A DNA stretch of 64,000 bases from Sipunculus nudus (taxonomy: Eukaryota > Annelida > Sipuncula > Golfingiida > Sipunculidae): positions 44,035,695 through 44,099,694 of the forward strand of contig CM049316.1 of assembly GCA_026874595.1 (NCBI GenBank), given 5' to 3'. Below the pieces are notes generated by a model. It was not told the origin of the DNA. It searched no databases and worked only from the letters and a program-made list of their open reading frames with translations. The translations under genes were made by a program, and so were the position numbers. Positions 24,120 to 38,639 of the stretch are shown here, in pieces (position 1 is the stretch's first letter; each line of letters opens with the position of its first letter).

Positions 24120-25754
24120 CTGGAATGAAAAACAATCCATGCCCATTAGAATCAGCGTGGATGCCAGCTGCCTCCTGGGACCCGATTTGACGCGTGAGTG
24201 CAATTTATTTGCCTCTTAGATCAGTTCTATAGACATTTTGGGGAACACCATACAATAAAACAAGGTAAAATCTCTTCCTGAACTATCTCCACTTCACAGG
24301 GCTGCTATTGACCAGGCCTGTTAGGGAACACATTTTTATATGGAATAAAATAGGTCTATATAGTTTCCCCCGTAATTGTATCAAAAGTAATCGTATATGC
24401 ATGACGGTAGCTGTTACCAGCCGCTATTAGGTAAATCTCACACTCCCAAACCCGAGGTTATATCAGCTTAAGGGCCACCCGTGTATAAGGATATGAAACA
24501 TGATGGGAGCTGAAAAAAAACCTTGATGTCTTTGTTTTGAAGTTTACGATTCTCATTCAGGTTGTTTTTAGACGCATTAGGTAAAGCCACCCGGAATAAA
24601 TCCACATTTATAATGTCGAAGAAATGCGGGTCCACCTTGCGGAACCGCTCAATGATTCTCGGTGACTGCTAAGGGAGGCTCGGTCTGTGTGATACGTTGG
24701 GCTTGTCATTAAAAATTAAAATCTACCCCCGAATTGCCCATTGGACCGATGTTAATACTTCAAGCTACCCTAAGCTGCCTAAATTCTGTGTTTTTTTATT
24801 GATGATGTAGTAATTAAATAAACCAGATGTGTGTCATTAAAGGTACGATTTAAAGTTTAAGAATATAAGATAAATGCCTGAAAATGACAAAGTGCTATTT
24901 ATATGAGCGATTTTATTGGCTCATACCCGTCCTCAAAGCGTATTACATATCACCTACAAGCATAAGATATACAAATCTAGTTTTGAAAATCCAGAAGAAA
25001 TAAATAATATTAAATACAAGTAAATAAAACATAAAGAAACTACTGCTAATATGACATCGCAGGAGAGCGTCATCTGATATGGCTGCATCGTTTCAAAGTA
25101 AATACACTGTACACTGTGTTAATACGGCGGTTTTAAATTCGAGCTTTTAGTCTTTAATTAAAAAGAACGCCAAGTAAACTACGCGAAAATACACTTTCCA
25201 AGTTAATCCTGTACTTACGGTCTAAATTTATATTGGACCCCATGAAGTATACATTATTGTAAACCTGATACAGTGATCTTTGTGATGGTATATTTATTTT
25301 TGTACTTTTCATTAATTTTCACATGATTTTGTAACATTTTAGAATAAATTAAATTTTAAAGATACGCAATTTTAAGCCCCAGTAAAATTAAGTAACATTC
25401 TAGTGGACTTATATTAAACTATATGCCAATATCTCAACACGCTTTTTTTCTCCTCTACTGTGTGTCCTTCTTTTTGAAAGATAAAATTTCAGATTTTTTT
25501 ATTGAATCAAAATTTAAAATTTCAGTTTTAGGATAGACAGAAACTTTTTTAACAAAACGAAAATTCTTTAAATATCTTTCGGGTCAGATCTTTTTCACTT
25601 GCATCTGGTGATCCTTGCAAATACAGCTGAAGAGTAAAAGCACTTTCAAAACTAGTAACACATTTCTGTTCCGCGGAGGTTGGATGATGGAAAGAAGTAT
25701 ATATCATTTTAAAGCTAGCACAGTGGTATATATATAAATACAATATGTTTTTTT
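24120..25754. other. non-coding stretch
   Basis: No gene, repeat family or RNA that I can support; AT-rich sequence with short A and T runs. Confidence 0.6.
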
Positions 25755-26136
25755 TGGAGGTAACCGCCTCGATTTTTAAGGCTTACTTAATTGCATATAT
25801 GTACATCTGCAAAATTCCATTCTGGTTTCGGACTACGTGACCGGGCAGTATCACAGCTTCCTCTCATTTTATATCCTGGCGTTAACCAGGCCCGGTGACT
25901 CCTGCACCTGCGAACCCTGGGTGCGTAATCGTCCCTATTGCTGGGTCATACCACCGAGGAACCCTCGAAAGGCGCACTCATTTGTGAGTGAAACACGGCC
26001 GTTGGGCACGGCCTTCCCATTAAGCCTACAGAGCGCTCACCCTGGGTTGGGGCCGACCGTGAAAAGTCTCACAGGCTCGGCTGAGATTCGAACTCACGAT
26101 CTCCCGGCTTTGAGTCCCCTGAGCCACAGAAGCCGA
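25755..26136 (-). mobile_element. tRNA-derived SINE, family A copy 2
   Basis: Best-preserved copy of the SINE at 8,810-9,178, in the same orientation. On the minus strand the head CGGCTTCTGTGGCTCAGGGG contains an exact A box (TGGCTCAGGGG), and GTGAGTTCGAATCTC contains a near-exact B box. The body has CGTGCCCAACGGCC and the tail reaches CGGTTACCTCCA followed by an A-rich run. The head-to-body order, the paired polymerase III boxes and the second copy support a tRNA-derived SINE. It carries about 25 bases near 25,975-26,005 that copy 1 lacks. Confidence 0.8.
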
Positions 26137-26247
26137 TCTATAATGGTATATGTTAAGATAGTCCCTTTGATGTTTTTATATTATTTACATGATTGAAACA
26201 TTAAAATTTCAAATCTAAAAGCAAATCCAAGTCTTTGAGATTTCTAT

Positions 26248-26249
<2 letters not shown>

Positions 26250-26280
<31 letters not shown>
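26250..26280. repeat. (AG)n microsatellite
   Basis: About 15 AG units without interruption. Confidence 0.95.
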
Positions 26281-26283
<3 letters not shown>

Positions 26284-29200
26284 CATTTTGCGGGATCATG
26301 TAAAATACAATGGTAATTAATATCCGCAGCATTTTTATTTGTTCATCTACCATTTCGTTTAAAATTGAACTTTACAATTGTATAATTTATCTTATATTTT
26401 TTTGGGATAAAATTAATAGACTGGTCTCAAGACCGATGGAATAAAAAAAAACACAGCACTTTGTTTAAACTTTTTGTAAACAATACGTTTTTCTAAAACT
26501 TAAAAAACTCTTACGTTTATGTTGTCCAGAATTGCAAATAAACTGTTAACTCAATACACTAGAATCTACCGTTCTGTGTTATTTTCTTTTCATATAGTGT
26601 TTCTTGCCGTTAGGAGTTGGGTTTGTATTGATTGCAGAAAATCATTCGTTCGCAGAAGAAATACGGGGGATAATTCATCATAAAGAACAAGTGTCATGAA
26701 GGTATACAAAAATTGCGTGCTGTAAAACGCCTGCGGAGAATTTCAAAAAGTTTCAGTTTTTTCAAGTAACCCTGAAGATTAAAAAATAAAGTTGAGGTTT
26801 CCAGTTCATCTGAAATCTCATCACGGACCACGCAGAGGACGAGGTTTCTGACGTGACCGGCATCTGAGTGAAATCAGAGCGAGGTTAAAAGGTTCGGATT
26901 GTATCAGGTTGTGCCTACCTGCTTTTGAAAACGTGTACTGTAACTCCTGAAATAACCCCGCATTAAACATCAATTTCACGCAGGCTGGCTATCGATTTTG
27001 TCGTCAGGTAGTGGGATTATCGAACAAAGTCAATTTAGGTGGCACTAACTCTGACTTACTGTCGTACGCTACCGTTTGTTTAATGACTGCAACGGATTAC
27101 CGGTTGCACGCGTCTCCTATCCAAGCACTAATCTTTTACAATCCACGGGAACTGGTTAAAAAGCAGATTGGTTGAATGAGTGCTTTATAAAGCAACTGAT
27201 GAAGAAAATACAATGAGACCGGCTTAACCTGAGCGAACAGAGAAGTGAACACCGATCAATAGAACCCATAATGAAGGTGTGTTAGGTGTAGGTAGACACA
27301 GTGCATACACGCTTGAACAAAGGGAGAGAAACCTGTTCTTGGCGTTAAGAGCTTGATCTTCTCAATCCCACTGATGGGTCTAAACCCTTTGGAGTAAAGC
27401 CTTATCTCCCAAACCTTAGACTCCTCAGCAAGAAAAAGGTTGAGAATATAGCCTTTCAATACACAAATGCATCTCAACTCTAGAAAATAACTTTTTCGAG
27501 ATTTAAGCTGATGGGACGTCTTTTCACTAGAGGCTTAACATGAAACCTCACAGCTAGAAATATGTTTTGCTTTAATGGCCTAAGTGCGACTCCATTTTCG
27601 GAACAAAAGAAAACAATTCTTAAGGTCCCTTAGAGGGGTTTATTGGTTCATTTCTATATTGATATTTAGGGTCAGAATTTCAAGTAATAAGGAAGGCAAA
27701 ACCATCTATTTTCTATTTTTTTTTTGCCCACGTGTGCTTTAGATCCTAAGTAGGGCTTATTTACCAAAATAAAAACACTTTCTCGAGCTGACAGTCAAAG
27801 GTAACAGTATTGCACGTAATATTTATCTTTGACCTAATTTTCAAGACCTGAGAACGAGGCTTCCTGTTATCTTAGCGGAGAAGCATTTCTTTTCTAGCTT
27901 GACATCCACTGACAGTTATTCACAAATTATAGTTGAAGGACGCAAAATGTGACATAAAGGCTGTAAGTCAGTACTTGTGCTGTTTGGCGCAGGTACAGGA
28001 AGATATAGGGATAAAGACATTCTCCCACTACGTGTTTCCGAATGGGGGTTCAAATTAAGTATCAGAATCTATCGGTGGAAAGGGGAAATAAACCAATTTG
28101 TTTATCTTTGGTAAAAAAATATCCGGTAACATACTAGGTTGTCAATAACGTCTCTTCTGTAAAAGCATTTGACATGAATATATGCCGATTCATAAACTAA
28201 TTGAAATAAGCCAGGATGACTATTGCTTAATGCTAGGTAAATGTCACGGACGACTGACTCACCGTTTCATAGAACCAGAATAACTTCCGTTTTCAAAACA
28301 TTAAAATCAACATGGGTACACTTTATATAACGTCAAATGTTATATGGTTGCTACTAAAGTTAAGTTATATAAATAGAAAGTCAAAGGTTAAAATAAAAAT
28401 AGATAACCTCCATGGATAAGCCACGTAAATGGCATAATATAAATTCAGGTTACCCCAATTTCTGGTTTCCCATGGGGGTAGCCTAAACCTAAATTCAGGT
28501 AACCCCCGCACTGTTAATATTACCCCTCCCCCCCGCTGATTTAATTATAATATGGTCTTATGCTTTAAACTCGTAACATATTATTTTTAGTAATTTTACG
28601 ATATTAAAAAGCTGGAATCAATATATAAAAAGTTAAATTGCCGCAAAATTTTATAAATATATTGTTAAATATATTTATATTAGGACCTACATTTTCACGC
28701 ATGACACGTACATTAATTAGTCAATACAAACATAAGATTGTCAAAGATGCAATATATGATGCATAAAAACAACTGGTTTGAAGGGGTAATCTGATATTGT
28801 ATGGGTAATCTGAAAACGACCCCTTTAAATATTTAGCGGGGATAATCTGCAGTCGTTACACCTGGACAATAGACCTTCTGATGGCCATTTATGGCAGTGC
28901 AGCGGAGCTGACGCGAAAGAATTATCGAGCACAGAGTCCCTGTTTGCTTTTGGAGCCTACCGCTGTTCGTTAATATCCCGCATCCCTGTCAATTTTTATG
29001 TCAACTTAGGTTGGAAAATAACAATTGGGTTTCAGGTTTTAAATAGCAATGCTCAATCCTGAGCATTCTGTAGATTTGTGAACCTATGCGTCGGAGATAA
29101 AAAACTAAAAAATTATTTATGAACGTAGTTCGAACCTTAATGATATTTCCGATAGAAACATTACTAAATACACCATATATATATATTTAACTAGTCTTTA

Positions 29201-32199
29201 TACAATTTTATAACCTTGTAGAAAGATTTAAAATTCACTTATTAATAATATCAACTGTCTATCATCCACCCGTAATGATCCGTGTTGCTATCCGTGAATG
29301 TGTGAAAGGGGCTTAAAGGAGAATATTTACAACTGTTAAAGGTAAATATTTAGTAAAGCAATGGATAAATTCAGTGTGATTATTTACAAAATATGGAATA
29401 ACATTATTGGGTACTGTACTTAATCTTATTAAAGTTGAACAGCTTGGCATGTAATGAATAACTATTGGATAATTATTGGATAATTATGAAATATAATTCA
29501 TAGATTACTATATGAACAAAACACAAATTCCTTTCACTTAAAGTGGAACATATTACTTAATATTAATTTTAATATGCTACTAATTAGAAAATACTGGTTT
29601 GCAATCACAATTAATTGTTCATAAGGATCGGATTTATAGCTGACAGGAGCGCATTAATCAGTAAAAGTAATTATCTTATATAAAGTTTGTTATTCATCCA
29701 TAATTGTACATGTAAATTTACAATCAGATTAGCAGATAAAATGATAATTAAGTACACGAGGTGTAAGGTTTGTATCGTATATGATCAAGATATATTCATT
29801 GTCAACAGCCAGTCTTATTTAGTGAATTAAAGTCACGTCTATGTTGGCCCTCCCCCGCTCCTCGTGACGTCATATTCTCTGCAGGCAGGTGTGACAAGAA
29901 TAAGTAAGTAACGGAAAATTCATCTGATATCAATAGAAAAGAACGACTGTGAAACTAAAAGCAACTACACTGATTGTTTATGGCATGAAAACTCTTAAGG
30001 CGTAAAGTGGTTTTCCAACTTTTTTATTAGACGCCCCCTTGTTTACTTGCGTTAATTTAATTTACCGTGAGAGTAAAGTTATTTGATATACGTACAAAAA
30101 AAACTCATAATGTGTACCATCAGACAACATAAAAGCATTGATGCGCAAGGCATTGCTTTCTTGGAAACGACACTAATGCCTCAGTATCAACCGAGGTAGA
30201 CAATGTCCAAGCCATTTTGTTATTCGGATATATTCAGCAAGAAATAAGACAAGAAACCGGAAGTGAATATAACCAGACACTATCAGCGATTCACATATAA
30301 ACCCATAAAAATATTAACACACGGGGAGATTATCCAAGAAATATACCAGAACACCAATAGAAAATATACACATGAACAACCCAACTTGGACATAACAAGT
30401 ATATCTTTATCCGAAAAGAGAAATTTATATTATTTACTACAAAGCTGTATGTTCTGTAACCAAGCTTATTTCTAAAAAAATATGCTTTATGTTAATTTCA
30501 TTTTTATTCAACTGCAGTTTATCGTTCTATAGCCATAAGCAACAGTTTACTTTGAAATATGTATAACCCATACAAGAAATTGTTTAGTCATGACATTTTG
30601 ACATCCTTTTTTCTGCACAGCACAAACTATCTAATAAAACTGAAGAAATATCACTAGAGTACGTGTATCACTCACAGCCATGTTGCTAGGTCACGTGACC
30701 TTTATCTAGGATTACGCTCACTCTATCAGTTAAAGATAAGACATATTTTGCATAACACTATATTTATTTTCTATACGAAAATCTATGGCCTTTTGGTGCA
30801 TTGTCCTTTGAATGAATTAGAGGGTACCCGTGACCTGTTATAATCAGCTTTCTTTTAATTATAAATAAATATCCTGGTTTTCTGTTAAAGCCAATCTTAC
30901 TACAATTTGCCATTTTTTGCCGCCTCGTTTTCAGCGGTGTTTCCTGTCGCTACGGGTGCAATCGCGGCGGAATCTTGAGCAGATCCGAGCCTAGGCTCTG
31001 TCCTGGGGATATCTACATTTCTTATTTCTATAATCAACAAATCCTGGTGGTTAATTACAATATTTTTTAAAAACTTTTACGTCACAGAAATTGTTTTTTT
31101 CTCGGTTGTTGTTGTTTGTCAGATGCCTTTATGAATTAAAGCCCGGATGTCGTAGGTAGGTATACCCACTAGTATGAATAATAATAATAATCATATAATC
31201 ATGGCCTGTAGACAAAAACCATTAGATTAAACTCAAGAAATCCCGCTAATATTTAAACTCTCTCAAGTTTTATTTTATACCCGCTAGGTAACGCCCTGTT
31301 AGAGTACTACTTAATATGAAAATTTATAAGAAATACAGTATGAAGAAAAAAACACATGTTATTCTGACAACAAAGTAGGTGATCTGAATCAACTAGAAAG
31401 CACTCAGAGACTGCATGCCTCAGAAAACAGAACTTAGGCGGCTCATATTGTGCAATACCGTTGGCTGCAGGCTGACGAAACGTTCACCCCTTTCTGGGAA
31501 ATTGACCTTTTTTCACAATGGTCAAGGTAGCTTAAATCATAAACATATTATGGTGATTAAAACTGCCTACACATTTCCTGGTTCTTCCTTGGGCGTTATA
31601 CTAGCTCTGCATGAAATGTAATTAAAATCCGTGCTTGATCTTTTTAGTAAAGATCTAGATGAATACAGAAATCTACCGACTGAAGCAAAAACATAATCCC
31701 TGCTGGCGAAGATATAAATATGACAGCTCTGGTCACTTCACTCAAAACCCATCAACATAGCACGTGATCTGATTAAATAAAAAAAAGACGGAGACTCAAG
31801 TGCAAATAGTATACAAAGAGCAGAGCTGTGTTCTGCCTGTGCGCTCAGGCACAGTTTATACTTTTGAGAGGTGTGCATTTATAGAAGGAAATGCTAAGAG
31901 TTGTATACTACATAGTTTTAATTTTGAGCTTTTCACATCAGGATCTAAATACTAAACAAATAAAATAATTAAATATTTTGTATATAAAGTTTGTAGCATT
32001 ATGAAGTTAAGAAATGAACCAAATATAACATAACTTTTGGCAAAGATAAATGATCCTCAAATTGTAAGTTCTAAGGCGTATCAAATTTAATTCGAATAAC
32101 CTTAGAAACTATTATTTCCATGCGAGACTCTTCAGATGGTTTTTGGTATATTTATATCACCCCGCTTACCTGTAACTGGATATCACTAATTCTATCAAT
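26281..32199. other. non-coding stretch
   Basis: No gene supported. A segment at 28,768-28,860 carries GAAGGGGTAATCTGA followed by further TAATCTG copies, similar to 15,035-15,085 and 1,715-1,735. Near 28,440-28,510 AAATTCAGGT(T)ACCCC occurs twice. The tandem ATTGGATAATT occurs at about 29,463-29,485. All are short and of unknown meaning. Confidence 0.55.
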
Positions 32200-32220
32200 A
32201 TGATGATGATGATGATGATG

Positions 32221-32258
<38 letters not shown>

Positions 32259-32259
32259 T
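32200..32259. repeat. (TGA)n passing into (TAA)n
   Basis: About seven TGA units change abruptly to about thirteen TAA units, a compound trinucleotide microsatellite. Confidence 0.95.
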
Positions 32260-32679
32260 ATTTATATATATTAAATATATATATATATTTATAATAATTT
32301 ATGTTTGATGATAAATTTCAATAATACAGTTCAATATAATGTTACTCTTATATTTTTAATTTCCAGAGGTTTCAACACTTTCCTTTTAAAATTTTCAAAT
32401 TCCACTTTATACTTTAACATGTTTTATTGTCAGGTGGAAACCTTAACCTTTACACCTAATTAGGAAGACCTCCTTAGGGCGCTTACTATAGTAACCTTCG
32501 AGCAAATTAGCGCCATAGCCACACTGAAAACAAAGTCACGTTTCAACGTCTTAATCTGAAGCAGCACAAATTCCAAAAAGTTTTCTATTTCAAGCATTAA
32601 TAAGCACATTCAAACAAAACTCTTTTCTTTGGAGGTTATTGAATATATTTGGCAACTGAAACAGGCCAGTATATTAGTG

Positions 32680-32857
32680 CAGTGGAACTTGTCTGAAAGA
32701 CCCCCTCACTTATAACACCACCTGTCTATTAAGACCACCCTTAAGTGAACCGAAAGCTTTCACATTGGTTATATCTGACATGCCTTATAAGACCACCTGT
32801 GAATTAAGACCACTTGTGGCCAGTCCCGTGGGGTGGTTTATTACACAGGTATCACTG
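32680..32857. mobile_element. pogo/mariner-like MITE
   Basis: The ends form an imperfect terminal inverted repeat: CAGTGGAACTTGTCTGAA on the left, and CAGTGATACCTGTGTAA when the right end is reverse-complemented. CAGTGGAACCT-type ends are usual for pogo/Tigger-like elements. The interior repeats TTAAGACCAC three times and has no coding capacity. A TA target duplication is not clear at the exact borders. At 178 bp it is a non-autonomous element. Confidence 0.6.
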
Positions 32858-34332
32858 CATATAATTTTATATATATTTAACATAAAAAAAGTTAACTAAA
32901 TATGAAGAACCTTTTAACTGATATAACTTTTAATGAGATAATCAAACTATATTCAACTAGAATATGGGCACTCAGAGAGCGCTGACCTTCGCCTAGGCAG
33001 TTTATTAGCCCCATATGGCTTTGTCAGAAATGCAGCACTTTCCTTAAAAAAAAATCCTGGATCGAGATGGTGATCCGGAACACCCCGGAAATTTAATCAT
33101 TGTTCCTTATATCATCGCTGAGCTTTCCTGAAAAAAAAAAGAAAGAAAAAAATAACCAAAATCTGCAAATAACTTTTTGGGTAATGTTCCTAAAAGACAA
33201 TCAAACCAACGCCGGCAGAAACATAATTTGGTAAAAAAAAAAGATAATTATTTTCGGTTTAAAAACTGAATTGAAAAATTACCGGGATAAAATATAAAGC
33301 TTTAAGCGGCCTTATTTTAATTTTTTATCCTGACTGAAGCATATGGGTTTTCTCAGTTTAACTAACACGAAGTAGCAACCAACATTAAAGTTGATTTTTG
33401 TGCTGCTAACAAATGTCAACACTCAACAACCTGCCCGTTACCTTGACCTATCAGCGTAATGTGCAAGGCACTATTTATAGTAATGTGGAAGATGTATTGG
33501 ATAATCGTTTAACAATACACCATTTTTTTTTCTCTCCTTCATCGATCATGGTATCAAAACCAATTCCTAGCTACTACAAGTACTTACATTTGCTTCGCAC
33601 AGCATTTTAGCAAGATAAGCCGTTTGAGTATTTATTAAGCATTAACACCTATGTCATATTTTCCAGAAAGCACCTTTCACGAGCATGCGCAGTGCGGGTA
33701 ACGATCGTCCTATCCACTGTGTTCGGATCAAGTGTGAAAACATTGCGACATTGATATATTTTTGTATAACAACATTGTTAAGATATATTTCTTTTTTATT
33801 CCTAAGTTTCAACCCTTTTCTTCTCGCAAACAGCAAACAGTATACTGGCGTCCCTGAATGTCATAAATTAATCAGTGACCCCCTGAAGACAGATCACATG
33901 CACGCACAACCATTGATGTAGTCTTTGGTCTCGAAGCAAAATTGTCTCGGTTTCTGTTCTTGTCTCCATTTGTTAAATATACTAGCTTCCCCAATGAACC
34001 GTTCATTATTTTGACCTTTAAGACCGGTTAAGTTTCAACCCAATTACGACAGATGGAGCTTAAACATAATAAAAACTGGCTGAACTTTAAGATGCCTAAA
34101 GATACTTGTAAATTTATGAGCAATAAATAAGACGAAAGTTTATTTCAAACCCTACTTAACACATATTTTATTAAGAGAATCAAATTGTGTTTGTAATGTC
34201 TGATTCGTTGAGGAAAAAAATACGGAGGGCCTTAGGCCCTGATTCAGAGTAACAAACAGCTTTTTTGCCTTGACACATAATCGTAGTTGCCGACAGGTAG
34301 CGCTGCGATAACCCCTTTCAAAAATAATTTAC

Positions 34333-34500
34333 GGAATACGGAAAACGACCTCCTTTAGGACACTCTTTGCATCATTCTCGAGAGTTTAAGACCAAAATCA
34401 TGCATAACCGTGGCGTGAACAAAGAGGAGTGACAAGAGTCCACCACGACCACCGTCAATTATAATATAGATTTAAGTTTCACAGTGTATTTTTATATTGC
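34333..34500 (+). repeat. dispersed repeat, copy 2
   Basis: Partner of 17,335-17,480, in the same orientation; see the shared blocks listed there. This copy has extra bases around AACCGTGGCGTGAAC. Confidence 0.4.
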
Positions 34501-37500
34501 ACCATACTACTTGTGATTTTCCCTCCAAGTTACCTTTACATTACCAGAGGAAAGAGCTTATATGTCCACATGGTGGTTTAAGTATAACACACTGTTAATA
34601 ATGTAGGATTTACTTATATCCTTTGAGAACATTAACTAAGGTTTAAGTAAGCAGAAGACAACCGGGTAATTTACGATCTCCAGATTTCATTGCTCATCGT
34701 CTCTGTCTCGTATCGGCAGGTCTAGACTGCATCACTGACGCGCGCATTGAAAACCCTGGAAGTCCAGAGACAAAGCCGTCTTAAGATAATGATCAAGCCA
34801 CTTCTTGTGTTGGTATTAAACTTTGAACATGTCTGTAAACACCAAGGTGACATCTGGTAGTTTTTTCTATGATTCTTGAATTTTTAGATTCCCGTCATCT
34901 ATCAATTAACACGTCCTGTCCTTAGAACCAGACAATATTACGGAAATTTACGACCTCATCAGTGTCATCTTTAAAGAATCTACCGTGAGATAAACTCTAA
35001 ACCTCTAACCATTAGTGGGACGACTTCGCCATGTACGCTATGACCAAAAATATAATTTAATGCTGAAAACCCAAGCTCCCAGGCAGCAACGTCATTTACT
35101 TTTGTGCATTAGCTGAGTATGATGGATGCCATGGTCCAAAAGTTCCTTGTTAAACCATAATGAGTTATAAAATGTTGCACACCGGAAAAATGCAACATTG
35201 TAGAAATTCCCAATACAGGCACTGCTTAGCTGATGTGATGCAAGGGGTGTAGTTTATTCATGACTTATGGTTTATTTTTAGCCCCTCGCATTTAAAAAAA
35301 ACCCAGAAATACAGAAGGCTTAATGAAATCATATAACTCTTTGTCGTATGACTACCCTTATCTTCATCCAATACACAGTGTCACCAAAAGGCCGTGGGTA
35401 ACCACCATGGGGTAAAAAATCATAAAGTGTAATAATTTCCAATGGCGCGACAATGCATTGATTTATTCACGCATTAAATTACAACCTGTGATTTAACTGT
35501 ATTTGATTATTAACCTCATTTATTTATTTTAAGTGACAGCGTAGTTGCAACCTATTAGAGATGTCTAAAATGATGAGAAAGTGTTACAGTGCGATTCTTG
35601 ACATTCCAAAGAACGCCGCTTTGACAGGTCGATAGACACGTCAGAGGAGCAAATGTTGAAACCATTAACAGATCGACAGATGCAGGCTATCCAGCAGTAC
35701 GTAGCTTGTTCTGTCTACTTGTATTGAAAAAAAACACCGGGTGGAAGCTTAAAGTATCTTCATTTGTGCCGTGAGGTCACCAGGCAGCGGGCGCCATGTT
35801 TAAATTAACGCCACTGGCTGCACGCTGTGCAAGTTAATTTCCCCTCGTATACAGAAGTAAACAAGTCGTTTAGAGAAAACACAATACTTCGTGTATATAT
35901 AGCACACCTTGTATGTTAATAGGTCTTTTAAAGTATAGGCTTTATTTATACAGTCAGTCTTTAACTGAAGTATAGACCGTTTTCGGCACGACAGCAGCTG
36001 CAGAAAGATGGTGGCTGTCCGGCAGCAGCCTGCCCTGTCTATTCATATTGATCAGACATGTCGTTGACTCAGGACCTAATTAATTATACATCGTCTTTTC
36101 ACACGATTGCACTGAGGTTCGGTGCGGAAATGAGTGTCCAACATATTTTGCCCAATTAACGGTGAATTAATACTCCATATTAAGAAAAATTTGTTTCTTT
36201 TTAGCTGTTCATTAAACTCAATTGGACATGTACTAAAAATATTTTCTAATGTTTTGCGACAAAACCTTCTATTTTAGAATTGTAGACTGGGTGAAAAATG
36301 GAAAAAAAATCTTGAACACAATATTTTTCGGATGGTTTCCGATAAAGATTAACCTTTTAATAAATAAGGCGCTCCTTCCATTTAAAATGTGTGTGATATT
36401 GTAGAAAGGAATATAGCCCGTAGTGGTAGGAATCGGTTGTAAGCTCATATTTGATGACTGAAAGAAAAAAACGACTGATGATCCATTAACGACTGATATA
36501 ATCGATTATTATATGTAAGATCTATATTACCGTAAAATATATTATAACAGAATTATACCTGAAAATATTGACCGAGTGAATTCAGTCTAACTTCCCTTAT
36601 TAGTTATTACCGCTCAAGTACAATAGTTGCTTAATTAACCGACTTTAATATATAGTTTCAGTAAAGTCAAAAATCTACTTGTTATATTTGTATAGTAAAT
36701 CGTTCATGACTTATTGACTTTGCAAAGAATTATGTATACTTTAACTTCCCTTATTACCGCTCAAGTACAATAGTTGGCTAATTGGTAACATATCGCCACA
36801 TATTTACACACGTACGGTGTTAGATAGTTACCCTTGCATAAATCTCCACTTCCTTTTATAAATGATTTAAACGGTGATTTACTGTAAGCACTGCCTCAAA
36901 TTTACCGCTTGATCGCTGTCGAATCGAACGGACAGAATGCATACATCATGGGATTTAAAGCATGTCCAGGTAAATTTGTCATTATTTGAATTTAATAAAC
37001 TTTATTTTAAAAATCATGAACTCATAGAGAAGAACGGCAAAATGATGAATGCAATGCAATTTCAAGTACGTTTATGATACAATTAATTGAAGGATTTGCA
37101 TAGCGTGAAATAAAGGCCGCAAAAGGAGGGGTTTAAGTATTAGCGATATTAACTGTCAAACAACCCACTCGTAAGATTAGATTTGTCACATGAACCGGGT
37201 AAGAACTGATTTAAATCATAGGGGTAATTTCCTGTAATGGGTAGCCGTGATGGGAATCGTCAGAAAATGTTTTTCTTGTCAATTCATTACCATAAAAAAA
37301 CTGATGTGAAGGGAAAAAACATTCAATAGATAAGATTAGAATTAATCAGTTTGTTTTTTGGGGACGGAAGATGGATGGTCTGGTCTGTCAGACCTGCCTT
37401 GTGGTTTGAATAAAACTAATTAACTATGGGCATTATTCCTATAACAGCAATTTATTACATCACAATTTTGTGTATATCTATGGTGTACATATTATAAAGG

Positions 37501-37560
37501 TCGTAGTCTGATTCGAATCAAAAGATGGCCGTTTTTAAGATTATAAAGTTTGATTATATC
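34501..37560. other. non-coding, with a short local duplication
   Basis: No gene supported. AACTTCCCTTATTA, then CCGCTCAAGTACAATAGTTG, occurs at about 36,589-36,635 and again at 36,743-36,780. The first copy has an extra GTTATTA between the two halves. This is a recent local duplication about 150 bases apart. Confidence 0.6.
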
Positions 37561-37815
37561 TCAATAATAATAATAATGATAATAATAAGAATAATGATAA
37601 TAATAATAATAAAGATAATAATAATTAAAATAATAATAATAATACTAATGATAAAAATCATAACAATAGTAATATTAAGAGAAATACTAATGATAATAAT
37701 AATAAAAATATGTATAATAATGATAATAAGAAGAAGAAGGATGAGGAGGTGGAGGAGGAGAATAAGAGTGTCAAAGAAGTATTGGTAACAATAATAATAA
37801 TAATGATAAGAAGAA
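37561..37815. repeat. degenerate (TAA/TGA)n tract
   Basis: About 250 bases of imperfect trinucleotide repeat (AATAAT, GATAAT, AAGAAG) passing into AGG-rich units near 37,740. The open frame across it encodes almost only isoleucine, methionine and lysine and is an artefact of the repeat. Confidence 0.9.
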
Positions 37816-38639
37816 GAAAAGAAATGTGTGATATACCAATTAATAAATTGAAAGTATGATTACACTTTTTGGGAAAATGTTCTAATTTTGTTTAGATATA
37901 TGACATTAAACAGAAAAAAAGGTTATGATATAAAAAAAACCCTCGATTCTCTGTATTCCGATATTGTTATTACATCGGGAGCATAGGGAACTAACGCCTA
38001 GGTTTACGTGACCCGTTAAATCAGCTGGCGGGAAAACGATCATAGTATTAGATGTATAGGTGACGAAATCCCATTCAGCCGGGCTTCATTAATAAGCCAC
38101 TGGCAGGCAATATTTTGCGGATGAAAAATGACTTCCGGCCGTCCATTGATGGGTCGGTTGATATCAGAGACTAGCAACTAAGTAGAAACCAAACAATATT
38201 TTCTCCCGCGCGACTTAAAACTCATCAACAGTGTTCAAGCTCTAACTTATCGAACGCGTGATCACGGCTTAAGCGATTATCCCGTAGCTTTGCTGGGCTC
38301 CTGTAGCTGTAAAAAGTATGATTTCAGCACGGACGGAATAAGCGAAGATTAGGCGCCGTGACTGAATTTTTTGGATGTTACAATAATAGGGGTAGCGGGT
38401 TGAGGGTGAGCAGATCGGCTCCCTCGCGGAGTGATACATACATGTTGCCAGTTAGGTTGGCGGGGGAACTATATTCGGCTCTAACAAAGTGAGCTCGACA
38501 AGATGCTAGTCACAGGGTCCTACTTGTTCCCATGACCAGGCGTCGCAAAGATAAAATAGGGTAACAAATTGTTTGGCATTCTCTTGCTGGCTCTAAAGGC
38601 TATGCTAGGTGGCATTAAAACCCCATCTGATTCTCACAT
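37816..38639. other. non-coding stretch
   Basis: Nothing I can annotate. Confidence 0.6.

Noticed and set aside
37525-37788. Ile/Met-rich membrane protein
   Set aside because: Artefact of the degenerate TAA/TGA trinucleotide tract.
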